Shown piece after piece: positions 1 to 5,511 of a DNA stretch of 9,009 nucleotides (within the stretch, counting starts at the first letter, position 1; the number at the start of each line of letters is the position of its first letter). Below the pieces are notes generated by a model, which worked only from the letters and a program-made list of their open reading frames with translations, was not told the DNA's origin and ran no database searches. Location of the stretch: positions 1 through 9,009 of the forward strand of contig JACREA010000196.1 of assembly GCA_016218465.1 (NCBI GenBank), written 5' to 3'. The position numbers were made by a program, and so were the translations under genes. The DNA is from Nitrosomonadales bacterium (GTDB lineage: Bacteria; Pseudomonadota; Gammaproteobacteria; Burkholderiales; Gallionellaceae).

Positions 1-428
1 GCCAGCAGGCGATCAATTGATGAGGCGCTGATCTGGAGCAGCTTCTTCCGGGTGGGCATATCCAACACGATCTCCCGGTGCTTCTCCAGTATCGGGATAA
101 CCTCCGGCAGGATCGCCGCCAGCCGTTTGCCGCAGATGAAGACCATGATCGCCCATATCTCTTTCAGGCCATGCTGTACCGTCTCGTCGTACAGCCGCTG
201 CCTGGTGCGTTTTGCTTTCTTGCGCAAATCCCCTACCAGCCTCACCCGCCGCCCGGCGCGGATGACCTTGCCATCCCATCGCATCAGCCCAACCACGTAC
301 CAGCGGTTGTACCCCGTCAACGCGACCAGATCGTCCAGAATCCGCCCCTTCTCCTTCTTGCCAGCCTTCCGATATTGGCTTGACCACGCCTTGACTACCG
401 CTTTCCTGTCGCTCATCGTTAACCTCAT
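1..428 (-). CDS. IS transposase, integrase/DDE type, N-terminal part (cut by left edge)
   Basis: Reading the minus strand from 428 gives 142 open codons that run off the left edge. The product starts MRLTMSDRKAVVKAWSSQ and continues with GRILDDLVALTGYNRWYVV. This is the helix-turn-helix N-terminal region typical of integrase-catalytic-domain transposases of about 400 residues; the DDE core would lie outside the window. The ATG at 428 has GGGAGG four bases upstream. A second in-frame ATG at 416 is possible but its spacing is poor. Other frames on both strands are also open here because of the GC-rich sequence, but only this frame gives a recognisable protein. Seen directly: the ORF, its RBS and the basic helical N-terminus. 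From family knowledge: transposase assignment. The exact IS family (ISNCY-like or other) is not settled. Confidence 0.8.
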   Translation of the reverse strand, partial: MRLTMSDRKAVVKAWSSQYRKAGKKEKGRILDDLVALTGYNRWYVVGLMRWDGKVIRAGRRVRLVGDLRKKAKRTRQRLYDETVQHGLKEIWAIMVFICGKRLAAILPEVIPILEKHREIVLDMPTRKKLLQISASSIDRLL

Positions 429-438
429 TTTGCCTCCC

Positions 439-526
439 GCTCAGACGATCTGAGCAGGACATTTCACTCAGATTCCTTACGTGAGGCAACGAATGGGTTT
501 CACTCAGATTTTTGATGAGGCAATTC
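439..526. mobile_element. Insertion-sequence terminal region with repeated CTGAGTGAAA boxes
   Basis: Upstream of the transposase start, TTTCACTCAGAT occurs at 462-473 and again at 498-509. Each copy is followed by TGAGGCAA (482-489 and 516-523). Read toward the transposase, these are two TTGCCTCA...ATCTGAGTGAAA units. A perfect inverted repeat GCTCAGA-CGA-TCTGAGC (439-455) adds a third TCTGAG box. Subterminal repeated boxes of this kind are typical transposase-binding sites. The outer IS boundary is probably near 523-526, but the other end is outside the window, so terminal inverted repeats and a target duplication cannot be confirmed. Confidence 0.55.
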
Positions 527-532
527 GGGGGG

Positions 533-561
533 TTGCGCGCAAACCGGGTTTCGTTTACAGT
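533..561 (+). promoter_or_regulatory. Candidate sigma70-type promoter of mshA
   Basis: TTGCGC (533-538) and TACAGT (556-561) are separated by 17 bp. The downstream element and its surroundings (TTTACAGTGCGCC) nearly match the -10 region of the repeated promoter at 1206 (GTTACACTGCGCC). The -35 fit is weak, so this is a suggestion only. The site lies just outside the presumed IS end. Confidence 0.25.
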
Positions 562-628
562 GCGCCCCGCCTTGTGAAATTCTTGCTGCGGCAAGGGATT
601 AACGGGCAAATTGAAAGTTCAACTTAAC

Positions 629-650
629 GAGGCTGCGGCCCCGAATTTTT
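629..650 (+). promoter_or_regulatory. Terminator-like hairpin in the mshA leader
   Basis: CGAGGC-TGCG-GCCCCG forms a six-pair stem with one A/C mismatch, followed by a run of T (AATTTTTT) directly before the mshA ribosome binding site. Its layout resembles the stronger terminators at 1157 and 1920. It could be a leaky attenuator or a decayed terminator; no leader peptide is evident. Confidence 0.3.
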
Positions 651-664
651 TAGGAGAATAAATA

Positions 665-1072
665 ATGAAACAACAGGCTGGTTTTACATTGATCGAACTG
701 ATCATGGTGATCGTGATTCTGGGGATATTGGCGGCAACTGCATTGCCAAAGTTTGTGGATTTGACCAGTGAAGCCAAAACAGCCGAGCTTAATGGTTATG
801 CGGGCGCGTTTAATTCAGCAAATTCAATTAATGTTGCAGGTTGCCATGCTCTTAATGGCGTTGTTACGGCTAATAAGTGCGCGGCAGTGGCCAAGTGTTC
901 TGATCTTGGTGTGCTTTTGGTTCCCGCTTTTACTCCTGGCACCGTCGTCAGTGGTACAACACCTTACTTATCAGCAGATACCGCAGTTGCTACGGGCGTA
1001 TCAGCAACTTGTACACTAAACCTTACTGGCGCAACTGCTACAGCTACATACACTGTAACCGGCGCACCTTAA
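665..1072 (+). CDS. mshA: MSHA major pilin MshA (type IV prepilin)
   Basis: This is a 135-residue type IVa prepilin. The leader MKQQAG is followed by the processed N-terminus FTLIELIMVIVILGILAATA, with prepilin peptidase cleavage after Gly6 and Glu at mature position 5. The sequence LPKFVDLTSEAKTAELNGYA that follows is the hallmark of MshA-type pilins. The globular part has four cysteines (near residues 59, 72, 77 and 118), able to form disulfide loops. The protein is shorter than the roughly 170-residue Vibrio MshA. The ATG is preceded by AGGAG (652-656) at eight bases. A strong terminator at 1157 follows after a gap, so this gene probably forms its own highly expressed unit, as expected for a major pilin. 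The coding sequence is more AT-rich than the minor-pilin genes downstream. Confidence 0.88.
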   Translation: MKQQAGFTLIELIMVIVILGILAATALPKFVDLTSEAKTAELNGYAGAFNSANSINVAGCHALNGVVTANKCAAVAKCSDLGVLLVPAFTPGTVVSGTTPYLSADTAVATGVSATCTLNLTGATATATYTVTGAP

Positions 1073-1156
1073 AAGCCAAGTAGGGCGCATTAACCAACGG
1101 GCATTGCGCCGTATGTTTGGCTTATGTATTTGAACAAAGCATTTAAACAAAACTTG

Positions 1157-1183
1157 GGGAGGCTTCGGCCTCCCTTGTTTTTT
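1157..1183 (+). terminator. Rho-independent terminator after mshA
   Basis: GGGAGGC-TTCG-GCCTCCC (1157-1174) is a perfect seven-pair stem with a stable UUCG-type loop, followed by TTGTTTTTT. The flanking AACAA/TTGTT extends the pairing, so it could also work in reverse. It is part of the repeated unit 1144-1213. Confidence 0.88.
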
Positions 1184-1211
1184 GGCCGCTGTTTGCGCTT
1201 TTTGTTACACT
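1182..1211 (+). promoter_or_regulatory. Promoter for the retropepsin-like gene
   Basis: TTGGCC (1182-1187), an 18-bp spacer and TACACT (1206-1211) sit directly after the terminator stem. The identical arrangement before relB at 1950-1979 supports a real promoter. Transcription would begin near 1218, leaving a short leader before AAAGGAGG. Confidence 0.5.
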
Positions 1212-1246
1212 GCGCCGAACCTGTAACATCACTAAAGGAGGTTCAT

Positions 1247-1657
1247 ATGGGCATAACTTACGCAGATTTAAGGCTGGGCAACGATGCACGGGAAGACTTG
1301 GAAGAGATCGACGCTAACGCAGTCGTGGATACCGGCGCACTGCACTTGTGCATCCCAGAACATTTGGCGATGCAACTACAGCTCAAGGCTCGGTCGCAAC
1401 GCGAGGTGCAAACCGCTGATGGGAAGTCGCATCTGGTGGACTACGTTTCGCCGGTGAGAATTTCAATGCTTGGCCGCGAGTGCGTAACTGGTGCGCTGGT
1501 GATCGGTAATCAGGTATTGCTGGGCGCGATTCCGATGGAAGACATGGATTTGATTATTGAACCGGCAAGATTGCGAGTAAGCGTGAATCCGTTAAGTCCG
1601 AATATTCCGCTATCACTGGCCAAGGGATTAAATAGAAATTCTGAATCCATTGAATAA
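1247..1657 (+). CDS. Retropepsin-like (clan AA) aspartic protease family protein
   Basis: The product has 136 residues and begins MGITYADLRLGNDAREDLEE. The motif AVVDTGA (residues 25-31) is the catalytic Asp-Thr-Gly of retroviral-type aspartyl proteases. The segment LLGAIPMEDMDLII near residues 90-104 matches the conserved second hydrophobic-Gly strand of this family. Such single-domain proteins would act as homodimers; no signal peptide is seen. The start is set by AAAGGAGG (1235-1242) just before ATG 1247. The frame is open further upstream, but that part would be translated from the terminator and promoter, so it is not coding. The gene has its own promoter and is followed by two hairpins, so it forms an independent unit inside the pilus locus. 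In other genomes such genes are often small and TA-like, but no partner is present here. The substrate is unknown. Confidence 0.72.
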   Translation: MGITYADLRLGNDAREDLEEIDANAVVDTGALHLCIPEHLAMQLQLKARSQREVQTADGKSHLVDYVSPVRISMLGRECVTGALVIGNQVLLGAIPMEDMDLIIEPARLRVSVNPLSPNIPLSLAKGLNRNSESIE

Positions 1658-1682
1658 CAAGGGGTCACGGTTTCCTTGTTAT
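1654..1682 (+). promoter_or_regulatory. Hairpin at the 3' end of the protease gene
   Basis: ATAACAAGG (1654-1662) and CCTTGTTAT (1674-1682) are perfect reverse complements with an 11-base loop, starting at the stop codon. The right arm overlaps the first bases of the next, stronger hairpin (1681-1712), so the two may be mutually exclusive. Confidence 0.4.
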
Positions 1683-1721
1683 GCATACCTATCAGAGTTG
1701 ATAGGTATGCATAAATTTTTT
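1681..1721 (+). terminator. Long perfect palindromic terminator
   Basis: ATGCATACCTATCA (1681-1694) and TGATAGGTATGCAT (1699-1712) form a perfect 14-bp stem with loop GAGT, followed by AAATTTTTTTA. The stem plus U-run is a good intrinsic terminator for the protease gene. The AT-rich, unusually long perfect stem could alternatively be an operator or an element end. Confidence 0.75.
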
Positions 1722-1919
1722 TATCTCATAGTATCTGCATTGCCAATGCGCAGGATTGATTTGTATTGCAATTGGCAAATAGTGTTGTCCAATACCTTGA
1801 AAACACAAACTTGTGAGCGGCTTATGAAATATCTGGTTATGTTATTTGTTTTGACGGTTGACTCATCGTTGCACTTCGTTGTTGAATCCGCGTTATTTAA
1901 AGCGTAGCGGTAAACAAAA

Positions 1920-1951
1920 CATGGGGAGGCTTCGGTCCCCCCATGTTTTTT
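1920..1951 (+). terminator. Rho-independent terminator before relB
   Basis: CATGGGGAGGC-TTCG-GTCCCCCCATG (1920-1945) is an 11-position stem with one mismatch and one G/T pair, followed by TTTTTT. It would stop reading from upstream and insulate the promoter that follows. Confidence 0.8.
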
Positions 1952-1979
1952 GGCCGCTGTTTGCGCTTTTTGCTACACT
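1950..1979 (+). promoter_or_regulatory. Promoter of the relB-relE unit
   Basis: TTGGCC (1950-1955), an 18-bp spacer and TACACT (1974-1979) are the same arrangement as at 1182-1211. The downstream leader carries AAAGGAG before relB. RelB-family antitoxins usually repress their own promoter; no clear operator palindrome is visible here. Confidence 0.5.
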
Positions 1980-2005
1980 GCAACCCGCGTGAAAGGAGAA
2001 ACAAG

Positions 2006-2230
2006 ATGATTGCAATAGAGTTACCCCCGGAGATAGAAAACCGTCTCGATATGCTTGCCAAAGCCACAGGTAAGACCAAGGTTGCATGCGCGCGTGATGT
2101 AATCGCCGAATATTTGGATGATATGGATGACGCGCATATTGCGGAGCAAGTTGCCAAGCGCATTCGTCGCGGTGATGAAGAAGCCGTTCCTTTGGAACAA
2201 GTGATGAAGCGTTATGGCTTGGAAGGTTGA
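2006..2230 (+). CDS. relB: RelB/DinJ-type antitoxin
   Basis: The product has 74 residues and starts MIAIELPPEIENRLDMLAKA. A short beta strand followed by two helices (IENRLDMLAKATGKTKVACARDVI, split here only for naming) is the ribbon-helix-helix DNA-binding fold of RelB-family antitoxins. The C-terminal half, rich in acidic and basic residues and ending MKRYGLEG, is the usual toxin-binding tail; GLEG/GLEN endings are common in this family. AAAGGAG precedes the ATG at a good distance. The gene overlaps the relE start by 17 bases, the standard coupled arrangement. The antitoxin gene looks intact although its toxin gene is broken. Confidence 0.82.
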   Translation: MIAIELPPEIENRLDMLAKATGKTKVACARDVIAEYLDDMDDAHIAEQVAKRIRRGDEEAVPLEQVMKRYGLEG

Positions 2231-2485
2231 GTTTGCCAAATCGGCTGTGGCGGAGTTGGATAGGCTCGACCCGCAAGTGGCAAAACGAATTTTGTTGTTT
2301 CTTTACCAGCGTGTGGCGAGCTTGGACAATCCGCGCGCAATTGGAGAGGCTTTGAAAGGCGTCCGGCTTGGCGATTTCTGGAAATATCGTGTGGGTGATT
2401 AGCTGGTTATTTGCGCCATTCAAGATAACAACCGTTGTTGTGCAGGTTGCACATTGGAAATCGAAGAGGCGTTTACCGCTATTGA
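2214..2485 (+). pseudogene. relE: RelE/ParE-type toxin, degraded (stop and two frameshifts)
   Basis: The intact first part, MAWKVEFAKSAVAELDRLDP through LKGVRLGDFWKYRVGD, is a typical RelE-family mRNA interferase core. It then meets TAG at 2400-2402. Straight after the stop the same frame reads LVICAIQD, the expected continuation of GDYRLVICxIQD. So the stop can be explained by loss of three bases from TAT-CGG. After GATAAC the homology moves one frame (TVVVQVAH, from 2431) and then another (HIGNRRGVYRY, 2450-2485), where the normal toxin ends. This implies about a one-base gain and a two-base loss. The lost C-terminus carries conserved basic residues needed by RelE toxins, so the product is probably inactive. 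Similarity was judged by eye. Confidence 0.75.
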
Positions 2486-2491
2486 TGGGGA

Positions 2492-2710
2492 ATGGAAAAA
2501 TACGTGATCTGTTTAAGCAATGAAGGCTACGCCGCTTCGCTGGAAGTGCGCAAGCTGTATGAGTTGATCCCTGACCCCAAGGCGGCAGCCATGCACTGCA
2601 TCCGCATCGTGGATGAGGATGGCGAGGATTACCTCTATCCCGAAAATTTGTTTATGCCGATGGAAGGTTCAGAGACGGTTTCACGTGCGTTGCATAAACA
2701 GGCGGCATGA
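2492..2710 (+). CDS. Small conserved hypothetical protein
   Basis: The product has 72 residues: MEKYVICLSNEGYAASLEVR, then KLYELIPDPKAAAMHCIRIV, DEDGEDYLYPENLF and a short tail. It resembles a widespread family of 60-75 residue proteins with the pattern NEGYxASLExRKxYxxxPD...DESGEDYLYP, often found near TA loci. No catalytic motif, signal peptide or membrane segment is visible. Its start lies seven bases after the relic toxin end. Its stop overlaps the mshC start (ATGA at 2707-2710), so translation of mshC is probably coupled to it. Function unknown. Confidence 0.68.
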   Translation: MEKYVICLSNEGYAASLEVRKLYELIPDPKAAAMHCIRIVDEDGEDYLYPENLFMPMEGSETVSRALHKQAA

Positions 2711-3210
2711 ACAGATTGAGAACAAATCAGGGCTTCACGCTGGTCGAGCTGATCATGACGATGGTCATCATCGGCATCATCGCCGCCGTCGCTGCCCCGC
2801 GTTTTTTTGATACCAACGTTTTTCAATCGCGCGGTTTTGCCGATCAAGTGCAAGCCACGTTGCGCTATGCGCAAAAAACGGCGATCGCGCAACGCCGCAA
2901 TGTCTGCGTGGCGTTTACTCTTCCTGCTCCCAGCACCATTACCCTGACAATAGACAGCAACACCCCACCCGATGGCGTATGCAATCCGGCACCGGCTGGA
3001 AACCTGCAATCGCCAACGGGCGGTCCAGACTATGTGATCACCGCACCCGCCGGGATTGCCTTTGACACCGTGCTACCGGCGGTGGCGCCAGTAGATTTCA
3101 GTTTCAATGCGCTGGGTGTGCCGACCAATGCGCCGCAGACGATTACCATCACCGGTGCGGCAAACGGCATCACCATCGAAGAGGAGACGGGTTATGTACG
3201 CTCGCCATAA
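2707..3210 (+). CDS. mshC: MSHA minor pilin MshC (GspH/FimT-like prepilin)
   Basis: This is a 167-residue prepilin. The leader MNRLRTNQG ends at Gly9, followed by FTLVELIMTMVIIGIIAAVA with Glu at mature position 5. PRFFDTNVFQSRGFADQVQA and LRYAQKTAIAQRRNVCVAF then match MshC and the GspH/FimT minor-pilin domain. The C-terminal beta region contains ITITGAANGITIEEETGYV, close to the usual ending of this class. Two cysteines (Val-Cys-Val near 69 and Val-Cys-Asn near 93) could pair. It would act in pilus initiation with MshD, MshO and MshP at the inner membrane. The gene follows the small hypothetical protein by an ATGA overlap, unlike the usual direct mshA-mshC neighbourhood. Confidence 0.87.
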   Translation: MNRLRTNQGFTLVELIMTMVIIGIIAAVAAPRFFDTNVFQSRGFADQVQATLRYAQKTAIAQRRNVCVAFTLPAPSTITLTIDSNTPPDGVCNPAPAGNLQSPTGGPDYVITAPAGIAFDTVLPAVAPVDFSFNALGVPTNAPQTITITGAANGITIEEETGYVRSP

Positions 3211-3275
3211 TTGCCACGGCTTTAGCAAAGACCAATGGATTCCGGCAAGATAACGATTCTTTGCGGACGTGCAGT

Positions 3276-3764
3276 ATGAACATGTTTGATCTGCTCAAAA
3301 TGCTGACCGAGGCAAAAGTCGAATTTGTTCTGGTGGGTGGCCTTGCGGTGGCGCTGCACGGCTATCAGCGGGTCACGATGGATGTGGACGTCGTTCTGGC
3401 AATGGACGAGGGAAATTTGCGGCGGTTTCTGTCTATGGCTAAGGCTTCCGGCTTGCGTCCGACGATTCCCGTGGAGATTGAATCGTTGGCTAAACCTGAA
3501 TTGATCGAGCAGTGGTATCGCGAGAAGGGCATGCTGGCTTTCAGTCTACGCGGGGCGGAGGCGATGGCGACCGTGATAGATGTTCTGGTCAAGCCAGTGA
3601 TTGCATTTGCCGATTTGCGGCGCGAGGCGACGATGGTCGAGGTTGGCACGATCAGCATACCGGTTGCCTCAATCGAACATTTGATCACCATGAAAACGGG
3701 TACTGGACGGAGCAAGGATTTAATTGATATCGAAGAGCTGCAAAAAATTCAGGCGCTGAAATGA
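3276..3764 (+). CDS. MNT/AbiEii-type nucleotidyltransferase, TA-like
   Basis: The product has 162 residues from ATG 3276 (ATG 3282 is also possible; neither has a strong Shine-Dalgarno). FVLVGGLAVALHGYQRVTMD followed by VDVV gives the Gly-Gly (residues 21-22) and Asp-x-Asp (36, 38) of the Pol-beta nucleotidyltransferase fold. A third acidic residue, in VIDVLV, is near residue 102. The form with His-Gly-x-x-Arg-x-Thr before the Asp pair, and the C-terminal IEHLITMKTGTGRSKDLIDI, is typical of the AbiEii/DUF6036 group used as toxins or antitoxins. It lies between mshC and mshD, and its stop overlaps the next start (ATGA, 3761-3764), the usual sign of a two-gene module. The cellular target is unknown. 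Confidence 0.75.
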   Translation: MNMFDLLKMLTEAKVEFVLVGGLAVALHGYQRVTMDVDVVLAMDEGNLRRFLSMAKASGLRPTIPVEIESLAKPELIEQWYREKGMLAFSLRGAEAMATVIDVLVKPVIAFADLRREATMVEVGTISIPVASIEHLITMKTGTGRSKDLIDIEELQKIQALK

Positions 3765-3919
3765 CGACGGGAGAACAAAACTATCTTTTGTTGCAGGAGA
3801 TCGAGGCGAACCGCAGATTCCTCTTGATGGCCTATCGGCAAAATCCAAAGCTGCTCGATGGCGCCGAGGCGCGAATCAAGCAGATATTCGAAGTGGCCGC
3901 ACCTGTTGTGTCTGATGAG
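3761..3919 (+). other. Partner of the nucleotidyltransferase, stop codon lost into mshD
   Basis: The first ~53 codons read MTTGEQNYLLLQEIEANRRF, LLMAYRQNPKLLDGAEARIK and QIFEVAAPVV. This is a polar helical segment that looks like a small stand-alone protein encoded after the nucleotidyltransferase (ATGA overlap at 3761). No stop separates it from the mshD leader. I do not recognise a named family. It may be the antitoxin or toxin partner, truncated at its C-terminus by the junction. Confidence 0.5.
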
Positions 3920-4531
3920 GTGAATTCTGCCGGATTGAAGCGGCAGCGCGGCGTCAGCCTGATCGAGCTGATCATGTTTATCGTCATCGTCAGCGTCGCG
4001 GTGGCGGGGATACTGCTGGTGATGAATGTCACGACCCGAGGCAGCGCCGATCCGCTTATTCACAAACAGGCATTGGCGATTGCCGAATCGCTGCTCGAAG
4101 AGGTGGAGTTGATGCCGTTCACTTATTGCGACCCGGATGATCCGGCTGCGGGGCTTGATACGACTGTGGATACCACTGCATGCACCGTTCCGGTTGGCGG
4201 GGAGGCCATCGGACCTGAGGTAGGCGAGACCCGCTATTCGGCAGCTACTCCGTTTGATAACGTCAACGACTATGCAGGTTGTCAGATGAACACAGGTGCT
4301 GTCAATGCCTGCGATACCACGGGCAATAACGGCATCAGGGATATCAACGGCAACGCCATCGGGCCGACAACGGGTTATTCGGCCAGCGTCGTAATTACAC
4401 TTACAGGGGTGACGCTATTGCCTGCACTACCAGATGCCGATGCGCTGCTGATTACCGTCACCGTCACCGGCCCGGATGGAACTCCGGTGGTGGTCGAAGG
4501 CATCCGCACCCGTTATTCGCCGAGGATATGA
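3761..4531 (+). CDS. mshD: MSHA minor pilin MshD, fused in frame to a short TA-partner sequence
   Basis: From ATG 3761 the frame is open for 256 residues. Residues 1 to about 50 are a soluble helical segment unrelated to pilins. From about residue 54 the sequence is a prepilin: VNSAGLKRQRG, then VSLIELIMFIVIVSVAVAGI with Glu at mature position 5. ADPLIHKQALAIAESLLEEV and LMPFTYCDPDD that follow are characteristic of MshD. Four cysteines lie in the globular part. A leader of 64 residues is far longer than normal. GTG 3920 would give an ordinary 11-residue leader and is the likelier pilin start, although its Shine-Dalgarno is weak. The stop overlaps mshO by ATGA (4528-4531). Whether a fusion protein is made, or two starts are used, cannot be told from sequence. 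Confidence 0.8.
   Translation: MTTGEQNYLLLQEIEANRRFLLMAYRQNPKLLDGAEARIKQIFEVAAPVVSDEVNSAGLKRQRGVSLIELIMFIVIVSVAVAGILLVMNVTTRGSADPLIHKQALAIAESLLEEVELMPFTYCDPDDPAAGLDTTVDTTACTVPVGGEAIGPEVGETRYSAATPFDNVNDYAGCQMNTGAVNACDTTGNNGIRDINGNAIGPTTGYSASVVITLTGVTLLPALPDADALLITVTVTGPDGTPVVVEGIRTRYSPRI
3920..3922 (+). promoter_or_regulatory. Probable native GTG start of mshD
   Basis: GTG here begins VNSAGLKRQRG followed by VSLIEL, giving an 11-residue basic leader ending in Gly before the hydrophobic stretch, which is normal for class III leaders. The upstream bases GATGAG are only a weak ribosome binding site, so expression might rely on coupling from the upstream frame. Confidence 0.5.
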
Positions 4532-5511
4532 TGAGCAGGGGACGGAAGACAGAAGACACAAGACAGATGGCTGTGCGTCGCAACGCGACACATTCCGGAA
4601 GATTGCGCGGCAAAGCCGCGACAAGACATCTGTCATCTGTCATCTGTCATCCGTCCTCTGGCTTCACTCTGGTCGAAATGATTATGGTGATTGTCATCAC
4701 CGGCATCATCGGCGGTATGGTGGCCGTGTTTCTCAAGGCGCCGATGCAACAGTACATCGATGTTGCTCGCCGCGCCGACATGACCGACGTTGCCGATACC
4801 GCGCTGCGCCGCATCGGGCGCGATGTGAGGCTGGCGTTGCCGAACAGCGTGCGCGTGACAGGCGCGTGTGGCGGGGCGGGGACAACGTGCTTTATCGAGT
4901 TTTTGCCGACCAGGGGCGGCGACCGCTATCGTGCCGGCCCAGAAACGGCCGGCGCATCTGCGGGTTGCGGCAGTTTGGCACTCGATGCGCTTGACTTCAC
5001 TGCCGCCGATACGTGCTTCGAGGTGTTGGGTGCGATGCCTCCCGGCCTTGTTGCGGGTGACCGTGTTGTGGTTTACAACCAAGGCACTGGTACCGGAGCA
5101 GATGCATATGCGGGTGATAACACCGGGTTGTACTCTTCCAACACGGTAGCCACGATTACTATCAATCCGGGTAAGCAGTTCCCGTTGGCATCGCCGAGTT
5201 CGCGTTTTCAGGTAATTTCCACGCCGGTCAGTTATGTGTGTGCGCCTGCTTTGAACGGCATTGGCGGAACGCTGACACGTTACTGGAACTATCAGATTCA
5301 GGCTGCACAACCGGCTACAGTCGCAACATTGACCGGCTTTGCCGGTGTTCAAAGCGCTCTGCTGGCGAACAATGTCAGCGCTTGCAACTTTTCCTATCAG
5401 GCCAATGTGGTGGCAGAACGTTCCGGCCTGGTGACGATGAACCTGGCGATTACCAATAGCGGCGAGACGGTCACGCTTTACAGCGCAACTCATGTGAGCA
5501 ACGAGCCATGA
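4528..5511 (+). CDS. mshO: MSHA minor pilin MshO
   Basis: The product has 327 residues from ATG 4528 (a second ATG at 4531 is equally usable), overlapping the mshD stop by ATGA. The prepilin motif is at residues 45-65: G/FTLVEMIMVIVITGIIGGMV with Glu at mature position 5. VAVFLKAPMQQYIDVARRAD and DTALRRIGRDVRLALPNSV follow, diagnostic of MshO. Several cysteines are spread over the globular domain. The leader is unusual: about 45 residues instead of 6-15, encoded by a 125-bp imperfect inverted repeat (4536-4660) that keeps the frame. Prepilin peptidase tolerates leaders of varied length, but one this long is rare. The gene overlaps mshP by four bases. Role: minor pilin in pilus initiation. Confidence 0.87.
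   Translation: MMSRGRKTEDTRQMAVRRNATHSGRLRGKAATRHLSSVICHPSSGFTLVEMIMVIVITGIIGGMVAVFLKAPMQQYIDVARRADMTDVADTALRRIGRDVRLALPNSVRVTGACGGAGTTCFIEFLPTRGGDRYRAGPETAGASAGCGSLALDALDFTAADTCFEVLGAMPPGLVAGDRVVVYNQGTGTGADAYAGDNTGLYSSNTVATITINPGKQFPLASPSSRFQVISTPVSYVCAPALNGIGGTLTRYWNYQIQAAQPATVATLTGFAGVQSALLANNVSACNFSYQANVVAERSGLVTMNLAITNSGETVTLYSATHVSNEP
4536..4660. repeat. Imperfect inverted repeat inserted in the mshO leader
   Basis: The arms are 4540-4569 and 4627-4656: 30 bases each with 26 matching, extending with one more mismatch to 4536 and 4660. The left arm reads GGACGGAAGACAGAAGACAC onward. The right arm is a tandem of CTGTCAT units (ATCTGTC three times, then ATCCGTC). Between the arms are two smaller hairpins: TGTG/CACA-bounded 4572-4592, and the perfect CGCGGC-AAA-GCCGCG (4606-4620). 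The layout is that of a small non-autonomous, hairpin-forming element. Confidence 0.75.

Larger units (their letters stand above)
1144..1213 (+). repeat. Terminator-promoter direct repeat, copy 1
   Basis: A 70-bp stretch beginning TAAACAAAAC and ending TACACTGC recurs almost identically at 1911-1981. It contains a UUCG-loop terminator, then TTGGCC - 18 bp - TACACT. The two copies flank the retropepsin-like gene in direct orientation, about 767 bp apart. Confidence 0.9.
1911..1981 (+). repeat. Terminator-promoter direct repeat, copy 2
   Basis: This is the second copy of the 70-bp unit at 1144-1213. It differs by a few bases and one extra base in the terminator stem; the promoter half is almost identical. 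It lies directly before relB. Confidence 0.9.
1658..2005. other. Non-coding stretch between protease gene and relB
   Basis: This 348-base stretch holds the two hairpins at its left and the second terminator-promoter repeat at its right. Between about 1722 and 1910 there is no convincing gene. A short open frame crosses it, but it includes the terminator and has no usable RBS. A weak inverted pair TTGCCAAT/ATTGGCAA (1740-1747, 1771-1778) is the only structure seen. Confidence 0.6.

Noticed and set aside
13..609. Long minus-strand open frame of 198 codons over the transposase region
   Set aside because: Its composition (Gly/Arg/Asp-rich, no known motif) is that of a shadow frame. The frame from 428 gives a clear transposase N-terminus with an RBS.
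1740..1778. TTGCCAAT/ATTGGCAA inverted pair
   Set aside because: An eight-base arm with a 23-base gap in AT-rich sequence is weak and may be chance.
1650..1907. Open frame of 85 codons after the protease gene
   Set aside because: It runs through a strong terminator hairpin, has no proper RBS and matches nothing I recognise.
4633..5493. Minus-strand open frame of 286 codons opposite mshO
   Set aside because: It is antisense to a well-supported pilin gene, has shadow-like composition and shows no motif.
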